A stretch of 64,000 nt of DNA. It comes from Cercozoa sp. M6MM. Lineage: Eukaryota > Endomyxa: Ascetosporea. Under the pieces are notes generated by a model that saw nothing but the letters and a program-made list of their open reading frames with translations, was not told the DNA's origin and did no database searches. The position numbers and the translations under genes are program-made. Every line of letters begins with the position of its first letter. Within the stretch, counting starts at the first letter, position 1. Positions 56,669 through 64,000 of this stretch are shown piece after piece. The stretch lies in assembly GCA_040357565.1 (NCBI GenBank), contig JBDODJ010000010.1. One strand, written 5' to 3'.

Positions 56669-57415
56669 TTATTCTGGCTGCTGTTGCTGCTGCCGCTGTA
56701 GCCGTCGCTGTCGCACGCGTTTCACGGCCTCCTGCTGCACATGCTCGATTTCTTCAGGCGTCAACTTGCCGGCGCGCATAGCGTTCTCAGCTGCAAAAAT
56801 TGGGTCCACCGAAAGTAATACTGTTCAAGAAAAGCCAAATGTACCGTTTAGCAGCTGCAAGTTGTCCTCGGCAACGGAGATTTCGACATTCGCGTCGCCG
56901 CCGCGCGAGCCGTATCGGTCGTCCAGCACAATACGCCTGGGGGAGGGGTAATGAGGCACAGTGTAGAATTTTAATTCAAAGTACCAGTCGCGGCCAAATT
57001 CAAGTTCCATTTGTCGCTCGCCCTCCCTGTACGTCACTTCGTATGGCTCACCGTGGAATACCTGAGCAAAACGATCCATCTGTGAAACCGCTGTCCAGAA
57101 TGTTAAAAACCTCACCAGGTAAAGCAGCAAAGGCGATCCCATGACGACATAGAGCCATCTACAGAAGTCCAGTAATTATGGCTAGCAGGGGGAGCAAATC
57201 ATGGCACCCAGCGTGCAGGCGCAGCTTTGTTGACATTCGCGTGTAAGTGAGTCGCTTTTTTGCACCCAGCAATCTGTGTATGAATCAGAGGATACACCAG
57301 CCGGGTGCAAAATGGGGTAGTTACTGGGAATACCGGAGAACATTCTCCATAGAATTGTGGACCAAACGCGACATCTTGGATTGGCGGACTGAAAATCTCG
57401 CAAGCTAAACAACAC
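56669..57415 (-). CDS. Membrane protein with Cys-rich segment and Gln-rich coiled tail
   Basis: Family not recognised. The first exon, from about 57415, reads MLFSLRDFQSANPRCRVWST or an alternative frame with FGPQFYGECSPVFPV; it contains clustered cysteines (YTDCWVQKSDSLTRECQQSC). After an acceptor near 57161 comes WLYVVMGSPLLLYL and, after another intron, RFLTFWTAVSQMDRFAQVFH, a likely membrane helix plus loop. Then GEPYEVTYREGERQMELEFG, DWYFELKFYTVPHYPSP and RRIVLDDRYGSRGGDANVEI. The last exon is AAENAMRAGKLTPEEIEHVQ then QEAVKRVRQRRLQRQQQQQP and TAA 56669-56671. The second half is well supported as coding; the 5' part and frame are not. Confidence 0.5.
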
Positions 57416-57858
57416 AAGCGCAGTTTTTAATCCGCCGATCGGAACAAGCTACAGTTTTTAAACAAGCTGTACGATACACGCAACGTACACACACGCGCAG
57501 CACTGCACAATAATGAGCTCTTTACCGCAAACTGCTAGTTTTCTTTCATCAATTCACCCCCATCCCAGCACTCATTGAGGTTTCGCGTAAATACTCTGAA
57601 GTAAAGCAGTAGCACCAACGAAAAATACTCTGAAGTAAAGCAGTGTGAGCTGGGATACATTAATGTGATGTCACGTCACATTAATTTGAGCTGCCTCCAC
57701 ATCCAACGTGAGCTGGTGTCACATGTTCCATGTGGCTTCTGTATTTACTCACTAGCTGTGAATGCCCGACCAGCGTACGTAGCCGGACTATCCCTGTCGC
57801 TATTCCCGTCTACATAGACTGGACACCAATACACACGCACCGCAGCACGGCAAAAAAA
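57416..57858. other. Intergenic region with direct repeats and a palindrome
   Basis: AAATACTCTGAAGTAAAGCA occurs twice (near 57589 and 57623), and GTGAGCTGG twice (near 57645 and 57709). TTAATGTGA TGTCACG TCACATTAA (57660-57684) is a perfect 9-bp inverted repeat around a 7-base centre that itself contains TCACGTCAC. No exon seen. Confidence 0.7.
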
Positions 57859-58760
57859 CTAGTGGAATCCAATGTGTGAGAAGATACGTGGGTAAGCTGG
57901 CTCTGGTTGAAACACGGGCGCGGGTAGAGACGACTCGTGCAAGACTGCATGTGTCGATCCGATCACCTGTACACAATCCGCATTGACAGTAAAACCAAAC
58001 ACATATTGTGTGGTTGAATGTTGTGCCTCGTCGTGCAGCATGTCAAGTGCCTGCGAGTGCGAGTGCCGTCTCATCACCGCGTGCACTTCCAGCAGTCCCT
58101 GTGGCACATGTGGTGGGGTTGCGGGTGGGGGGGGGGGTGGGGGCTAGCAGTTCGAACCTCGTAAACGATTAGGTTTGCGAGTAGAATTAGGACGCCCCAC
58201 AAACACTCAAAGTACATGCTTGCTACAGTACCGCAATATGCAACGTTACAATGCAAATCAATTATTGCAGTGGTACACGCGACACCGACGCCAAAGAAAG
58301 TGCCAGCAACAGCACAAGTCAACGCCATGTGCACTCGCACCATAACCGTTAGAAGCTGCGCGTACACGTAGGGCAAGTGCGAGGATGAATAAAGGAACAC
58401 GTCGCCTGCAGCCGCTCCTGCAGACACGGGCATGTAAAGTGCAGTTACTGTATCAAAATCAAGGTACGTAGTGAGGAGATCTCTCGCTCGATCACAGAAA
58501 TAGAGGACTGCCGCGTCACGATAAGTGACTGTTGGGCAGCCTCCGCCAACTGAGTCACCCACCTTTAAAGTAGACCGCAAAACACTGCAGCGACTGACCA
58601 CAAGTATCGAAGCAGTACCAAGTTCGTCATCCACGAGTGTACAAGCGTTGGCATCGTTGTCGCTTCCACCTTACTCAGACGCGCTTGCTCGTCCACTGCA
58701 CCAAACAAGACGTGCAAACTTGCTTTCCCAGATCACAATTGAATGAAGGCAAACATACAT
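57859..58760 (-). CDS. Multi-helix membrane protein, weakly bestrophin-like
   Basis: Main exon (58634 down to about 58160): VGDSVGGGCPTVTYRDAAVL, VTALYMPVSAGAAAGD, then SSHLPYVYAQLLTVMVRVHM with ALTCAVAGTFFGVGV and YFECLWGVLILLANLIVYE. After an intron with a G run the last exon begins GLLEVHAVMRRHSHSQALDM and ends FQPEPAYPRIFSHIGFH before TAG (57859-57861). The P-Y-[VA]-Y-x-x-L-L helix followed some 60 residues later by G-L-L-E-[VL] resembles bestrophin-type anion channels, but the expected N-P-F-G motif is absent. An upstream exon (IVIWESKFARLVWCSG near 58740) may belong. Could equally be the C-terminal part of the membrane protein encoded at 59.8-61.1 kb. Confidence 0.4.
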
Positions 58761-58805
58761 CTAACCAGACCCTTGGTGCGCAGTTTGTCCAAGTGTGACA
58801 CTTGT

Positions 58806-59134
58806 TTACTTGCTTGTGTCTCCCCTGCGACAAGTCACTGTGTTTTCCATGCTTAAAAGTAGCAGCGGGTAACTTGTACCCAAAGAAGGCGATCGTGCGA
58901 GATCGAAATGGAGTTCAGTACTATCGATTTCGACATCAGTCTCGGAATTGGCCTCGTCGCCATTAATGTGAAGATTCGACAAAGCCACAGATCTACAGTT
59001 TCGACAGGTGTGAGCCATTTCAGACAAGCATATATTATTTGCGTGAGAACATACTGCAGCAACGGTTGCTCACTTCCCTCGTATTCTTCGATCTCATCCT
59101 CGCTACATAACATCACGCGCTTTATGCGGCACAA
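58806..59134 (-). CDS. Unassigned exon(s)
   Basis: Two leftward frames overlap. One reads MAHTCRNCRSVALSNLHING then DEANSETDVEIDSTELHFDL (58806-59027, a CxxC followed by an acidic stretch). The other contains EDEIEEYEGSEQPLLQYVLT then QIIYACLKW. The first looks more protein-like. It may be an internal exon of a long minus-strand membrane-protein gene reaching from 61.4 to 57.9 kb, or a separate small gene. No family. Confidence 0.25.
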
Positions 59135-59799
59135 TGACAGAAAGAAAAATTAAGCACTGTTTCTCGTCTTTTCTGTCATTTTTGGTCGGTAGCGACATGT
59201 GAACCAGCGCGAAGCTGCAAGAAAGATTATTCGCACAAAGGAACCATTGAGAAATATCTAACTTGGGGCAGCACCATAGATTGAGCAGACGAATGAACTC
59301 GCCGCGGAAATATTTAGCTTTTGCTGAAGCTTCGCGTTCCTAAAAATGCACAAGTGTGCACAACACGTCAAAAAATCGAGACTCAATGAGGAAGCACCGT
59401 CGTCCGAGGTGCCACGAGAGCGCAGGCAGAAACAGCCACAGATACGGTTTTCTTCGCGAGACCTGAAGCATATACAGATCCGCCTAGATCCACATAAGTG
59501 TACTTATGTACTGTTGAATGCGACTAGCACTTGCCACCTATACAACTACACGATAGTGGCACCTACGAACATTTTGGATACCAACGGTACCATCGATGAA
59601 ACGTTTGCTGTACAAAGTTGCCCAACAGAAAGGCAAGCGCGCTGCCGAACAGAAACCCTCTACAAAACAGAGTTTACATGCAAGATGTGCACAAGAGAAC
59701 AACGCAGATAGAATGTCACCTGTCAACTGAGATTCGCGGAGCGCACAAGCCCGTGCATACTTTCACACTGTTGTGACAGTGCACGATAAATGAGACGAT

Positions 59800-61248
59800 A
59801 AATGAGCCGATCACAAAAACTGTCAAGCGTACTCATCGAGGTCTTGTTTGTCCGTACTGGCGACACAGTGTGTGTCACACAACAGACTACAGCAATCATA
59901 CAACTTCCACCGCGACACGTCAAAACATAAACGTAAACGTACACAGCATAGCCCGCAGTAAACAGCACGTAGATCAGGAAAAAGACGCCCAGTCGACGGC
60001 TGCTTAGTGCCGAGTAGGCTACCTGTAGGGCAAAGTAACATACGACACAACACACCGAGTTGCAACTAACGCACGTTGAAAGCAAAGCCAATTGAAAAGA
60101 GCGTGTCGGCGTCGTAATTGACGACACGATTTAAACCGTCCACCAGCAAGGCAGCTGCCAAGTTTCGTAAACATACAACACATACCACACAGACGCAAAC
60201 AATTGCATAGTTTGTGCACCGTCATCCGAACTGGCGGCGAGTGTGCTTCGATACTGCGAGATCACTCTGCATCCTCCCATTAGATGCTTGTTTCAACAGA
60301 TACACAAAATTGAACAGCAGTGTACACATTAAGCGACTTCTTGATGCGCCACAGACGGTACACGCGCAAAAGCCGCAACACCCTGCACACAACAAGCAAA
60401 CAAGGAGATGAGACAGAGAGACGGAGAGTGACGGAGAGAGAGAGAGATGTGCAGAGAGAGAGAGTACATTAAGAGGAGCGGGACGGTTGAAAGCTCGGAA
60501 GACGAGGCAGACCACTCTCCATCGGATACAAAGTACACGAGCAACGCAATGTCCAAAATGGCCACGAATCCGTCGATGCAGAAACTGTAGCTGCGCAGTC
60601 GAGACGCTGCAAGTGGGTTTAAAAATGATTTGATAGAACTCATTGGGGGGACACGGGAGATACACAAACGGAGTCGGAGCAAGCGCACAAGGCGTATTAC
60701 AACGTCCAACACAAACACCGAACTTAGGACAAGATCCTGCAAAGGAAGTGAAAAGCAGCGAAAGTACTCGCAACGATGCTTTACCATCCAAAACAGCACG
60801 ACCGGGCCATGAATATTGCCGCTGAACTTCTCCTGCGGTTGCCCATCTTAAAACTCCTGAGTGTGGGCAAACAATTTTACCTTGTGTAGTGCGTAACCTG
60901 CGAGGCGTAGTGTCACTGTAAGGATAGAAAACAGCACAAGGCATGCGTGCAAAGCCGCAATGCGATAGCCTGCCGTCGCTTGTCGGAACCACAAAACTAC
61001 AAATACGTACAAACACAGCACGCATGATACATGAATAGGATAGAATACAATGGTATCGACGGCGGCGTAATTGTGCTTCATGTCTCGTCTGAGGAAACAA
61101 GATTAAATCTCTCCACGATATCGGCGTTTTCCGTGCGCGCTCGTACTACCTTAAAAGCGTCGCGTTTCACTTTTAATAAGCTCTGCCGCTTTCGTAAATC
61201 CTCTAACGTTCGCTGTCTGCTTGACACACGAATGTACAGGACACCGAG

Positions 61249-61300
<52 letters not shown>
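59800..61300 (-). CDS. Membrane protein with voltage-sensor-like helices
   Basis: In reading order: a basic exon TLEDLRKRQSLLKVKRDAFK (near 61190), DMKHNYAAVDTIVFYPIHVS then CVLCLYVFVVLWF, and ATAGYRIAALHACLVLFSIL with TVTLRLAGYALHK. FSGNIHGPVVLFWM follows, then DLVLSSVFVLDVVIRLVRLL (acidic residue before a basic one, S2/S3-like) and RLRSYSFCIDGFVAILDIAL (S3-like, two Asp). An exon at about 60400 reads VLRLLRVYRLWRIKKSLNVY, with basic residues at three-residue spacing and R-L-W-R as in S4 of voltage sensors. Further down are VISQYRSTLAASSDDGAQTM, AALLVDGLNRVVNYDADTLF and AYSALSSRRLGVFFLIYVLF, so at least one more helix follows S4. No pore selectivity motif is recognised. Exon phases are partly guessed; the 5' and 3' ends are open. 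Confidence 0.45.
61254..61300. repeat. (GA)n microsatellite
   Basis: GA repeat on the + strand (CT on the opposite strand), just upstream of the basic exon of the voltage-sensor-like gene and probably in an intron or 5' leader of that gene. A second, degenerate GAGA run with ACGGAGAGT spacers is at 60412-60464. Confidence 0.92.
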
Positions 61301-61305
<5 letters not shown>

Positions 61306-61612
61306 TATACCTGCGAACGGCTTGCTGGCGCAACAACGCGTCTGCACAACAAAAACTCTTGACTTACCATCAGTCATACATTCAGTCGCAGTGGCAGTGT
61401 GAGGCACCAATGTTCGGTTGCATGCCGCATGCTACGTGTTAAAATACTTTACGCGCGGGCCTGGTGTCGGGTTGAAAATGATCGAGAAATTGGGTCAAGA
61501 ATCTGTCAATGTTTCTGCGGTTTTGTATATTTCCGCGCGAAGGCTGGCGTTTCTCGACCACAAAAAAAGAAAATAGGTCAAATATTCGGGGTTTTTCGGA
61601 ACTTGGGATGAT

Positions 61613-62066
61613 TTAGGGCATCTTTTCCTCCAGGTACTCTGCAAGCACGGTGTCACGTGAGTTCATTCGTCGTCTAACACTTGAAAGGAACAAAGTCTCG
61701 CGATTCCATCACCCAAATGAGCAAGCTACATCTGGGGTTTGGACAAAGCGGTATTCTATTTACTTTCAAACGTCTGTCTTGATGTGACTGGGAAGCCATA
61801 GTTGTTGTATTTGGGCAGGGTTGTGTCCTCAAAGTTCAACACAGTTGAAACATGAATACGACAAGCAACTTGCCGCAGTGTATCAAGTTTCTATCAACAC
61901 TTTGACTATCTTCTTCGACTCTATAGCATTCTTTCGGCATATACAGTAGTGGACTTACATCGTTACGCGAATCATACCGAAACTGTTCAAGGAGCATGCC
62001 TTCCTCCAACAGCAGCTCAGGCACGTCGAGTAAAGCCCCTTCCATAGCGTCGAGCTTGAATGGCAT
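61613..62066 (-). CDS. Small unidentified protein, head-to-head with the rightmost gene
   Basis: Three exons, about 85 residues. ATG (62064-62066) gives MPFKLDAMEGALLDVPELLL then EEGMLLEQFRYDSRND. The second exon reads TLRQVACRIHVSTVLNFEDT then TLPKYNNYGFPVTSRQTFE. The last, after TTGCAG, is EYLEEKMP and TAA (61613-61615). The composition is globular and the splice sites are good, so it is probably a real conserved small protein, but I do not recognise the family. An internal ATG (MEGALLD) could be the start instead, which would leave about 20 bp to the neighbouring gene. Confidence 0.5.
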
Positions 62067-64000
62067 GAGTCATGAGCGCGAGTTGGCTGCAATAAACGGG
62101 CTGACTGCATTACGTCGATCGAGTAACTTTCTCCTACAACACCAAATTTATATTTTGACGAGAATTGGTGAAAGATTGACTGGGAGCCGTTTCTTTAGTG
62201 TTACCCCGGCGCAGTCGCTCGCTGTTACGCGACATTTCGTGCAACGACGACTCCGATGACTATAGACTTGCTGATGCGGAGAAAGAAGAAGAAGCGGAAG
62301 AGGATTTCGAGATTTGCTTAGACAGTCGTCGCTCCAGAAGAAAGCGCCGCACGCTGTACGAGAGGGAGGAAGGGCCGGCGCTCGCCGACTCGCTCGAGTA
62401 TCCGGTGAAGAAGAAGCGCTGCACCGCACGTGCTCAGACAGCTGATAGCAACAAAGTCTACTGCTCTATGTGTAAGACCACGATGTAAGTTCTCTCATGC
62501 ATTATTTTTTATTTGTCCGCATTTTCTATCTTCGGTGTGCATTTTCCGTTTGTTTCTAGGACCTCTCACAACAAACCGCAGTTGTTCGCACACTGTATGA
62601 ATACGATTCACCGAATATTTATGTTCAACGAATACCGATGAATGTTTAGTCGCTGGCCACTTTGGACTGAAATGGCTCAGACTGCGCTCTGCCCCTCATC
62701 TGACCCATTGGAGTTACTCAGGCCTTTCGACCCTCGGTAGATTCACGCTCAACATAACTCTTAGTTTTAATTTTTGAACGAAAGCAAACTTTTAGCACGC
62801 AAGCACGGCATGCTGCATAAGAAGAACCCAGAAAATCGTAGCGGTGCAGCAGCTAGACTTAGTGTCGCCGAAGTGGAACAGCTACTTTCCAAAAGCAACT
62901 GGACTCGAGTTTTGAAGAAGTGCATCAACGAGGAAATCGTCGAGGCCTTTCGAATGTTGCAACGCCTCGTAGCAGACGAAAAATGTCTTTGCTTCTTCGA
63001 CACGGCCAAGGCAACAGAATTCAATGTCCGCAAACGCTCCACGCTGCACCTTCCCGCCGAGATTCGTGCCGAAATTCTCGGTAAAGGTAATACTTAAAAT
63101 ACGATTAAAAATCTACAATCAACCAGTATGTGTGCACCTGTTTGTTACCTCTCCTGCCTAGAAAATAACGACAAGGATGAAACGCAGGTCCAAGAAGACG
63201 AGAACGAAACTATCTCCTGTTTGAGTGTAAAATTTAAAAGCTACCCGTTTGCAGACAATGTTATGTCCTTAAAAGTGCAGTTTGTATATTTTTCTTTTCA
63301 AACGGCAGGCTGAGACTACTCTGGATAGTTCTTTTGGAGGAAAAAGACCCGTGACGCTTGGAAGCATCGTCGGAAGGTGTGCCTTCAACTCAGATTTGCG
63401 TACTACAGACAGCTCCGTAGCGCACAGGCTGAGAAGCAAGGTTAATCCTTTTGGAGCGAGAAGTTGGATTTTTAAAAACGCAGCACAAGCTGCAAGTGCG
63501 GTGGTGCGCGCACACGTAGCTTCAAAGCAGGCCAGAACAGTGTTTCCGACGGGAATTCCTGCTTTCAGCGCTCGCAATATCAAAAGCCAAAGCAATCAGC
63601 TGACTGCGCGTATCACCGGTATCACTTTTGATAGCGTCGTACAAACGTATGAACGAAACTTGACTTTCCTTGTAGCACTAAAGCAAGAACTGGCCAAGCT
63701 TGAGAGGGAGCAAATGCTTGCTGCACAGAAGGCAACATTTGCGCAGAACTTTGAGAACGAGTTCAATCGCTGTGCAAGGTAACTTTAGCTAGTCTTCAAT
63801 TTCCCTTCACGCAATGGTCTCTTAGCGAACACTTGATTTCCAACGATGCAAGCACACGCAACGTGTTTTTTCAACTGCTGCAATGCGACAGCCTCGAGAA
63901 TATTCCAGACGACCTCCCTCCACAGCAGCAACTGCGGCAGCAGTATCGGCAACAACATCAACGGAATGTGCAACTTAGCTTGCCTTCTCTTCACGGCAGT
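62065..64000 (+). CDS. Nuclear-type protein, unidentified, runs off the right edge
   Basis: ATG 62065 MSHERELAAINGLTALRRSS then NFLLQHQIYILTRIGER. The second exon has LPRRSRSLLRDISCNDDSDD, an acidic run KEEEAEEDFEICLDSRRSRR and KRRTLYEREEGPALADSLEY followed by basic PVKKKRCTARAQTADSNKVY and CSMCKTTM, possibly half a zinc site. Later exons: RLSVAEVEQLLSKSNWTRVL then KKCINEEIVEAFRMLQRLVA, TEFNVRKRSTLHLPAEIRAE, KRPVTLGSIVGRCAFNSDLR and FKNAAQAASAVVRAHVASKQ. ITGITFDSVVQTYERNLTFL and KQELAKLEREQMLAAQKATF follow. The last visible exon is SEHLISNDASTRNVFFQLLQ with Gln-rich text. Mixed acidic and basic tracts suggest a chromatin or nuclear protein; no signature names it. The C-terminus is outside the window. 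Confidence 0.55.

Noticed and set aside
59346-59711. Rightward 121-codon open frame beginning MHKCAQHVKK
   Set aside because: No splice context, no recognisable domain, low-complexity basic start; it overlaps the region of a leftward membrane-protein gene.
1-64000. CRISPR arrays, bacterial operons, tRNA or rRNA genes
   Set aside because: No spaced repeats, no operon layout, and I found no tRNA cloverleaf or rRNA core sequence by eye. A tRNAscan/Infernal run would be decisive for small RNAs.

Overview
The window is nuclear DNA from an intron-rich eukaryotic microbe. Nearly every gene is cut into many short exons by GT-AG introns, mostly about 45-80 nt, and there are no operons or Shine-Dalgarno sites. 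The gene families are purely eukaryotic: PP2A catalytic subunit, RFC clamp loader, SRP9, Yju2/CWC16, NCA2/DGS1, COQ9, Rpr2/Rpp21, Bud20/ZNF593, an SLC25 carrier, an RGS protein and a DnaJ. I cannot name the species; a protist or alga with compact genes, (CA/TG)n-filled introns and a few transposon families is as far as the sequence goes. Five runs of N (10 or 100 bases) sit inside CA/TG tracts, so this is a scaffolded draft assembly.

Layout. 0-10 kb: a membrane protein at the left edge (-), a multi-RGS-domain gene (+), an acidic protein (-), a p25-alpha-like fragment (+) ending in a gap, and a membrane protein (-). 10-18 kb: one giant, GC-rich armadillo-repeat gene ending in a PH-like domain. 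18-28 kb: NCA2 (-), SRP9 (+), Yju2 (-) and a DnaJ (-). 28-31 kb: an Rpr2/Rpp21-type RNase P/MRP subunit gene whose last exon is split by a 5'-truncated LINE with a clean 14-bp target duplication. 31-41.6 kb: a coiled-coil gene, an MFS transporter, COQ9, a TerD-like candidate and a nest of transposons. 41.6-52 kb: PP2A-C, a mitochondrial carrier, RFC, the ZNF593 homologue, a decayed LINE and an acyl-CoA oxidase 4-like gene. 52-64 kb: a GT60-like GlcNAc-transferase, a broken ferrochelatase copy, several membrane proteins (one with voltage-sensor-like helices), and a head-to-head pair whose start codons overlap, the second running off the right edge.

The genes are mostly housekeeping genes for separate pathways, and I see no functional cluster. 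Strands alternate often, and several pairs are head-to-head with very short spacers. The notable content is mobile DNA (the LINE inside a host exon, a nested transposon, a dispersed inverted-repeat element), a degraded ferrochelatase, unusual introns, and two unusual multidomain proteins (multi-RGS; armadillo plus PH).

Exon boundaries were read by eye from GT/AG sites, reading frame and family similarity. Outer gene limits are more reliable than internal junctions, and 5' ends are the weakest part.
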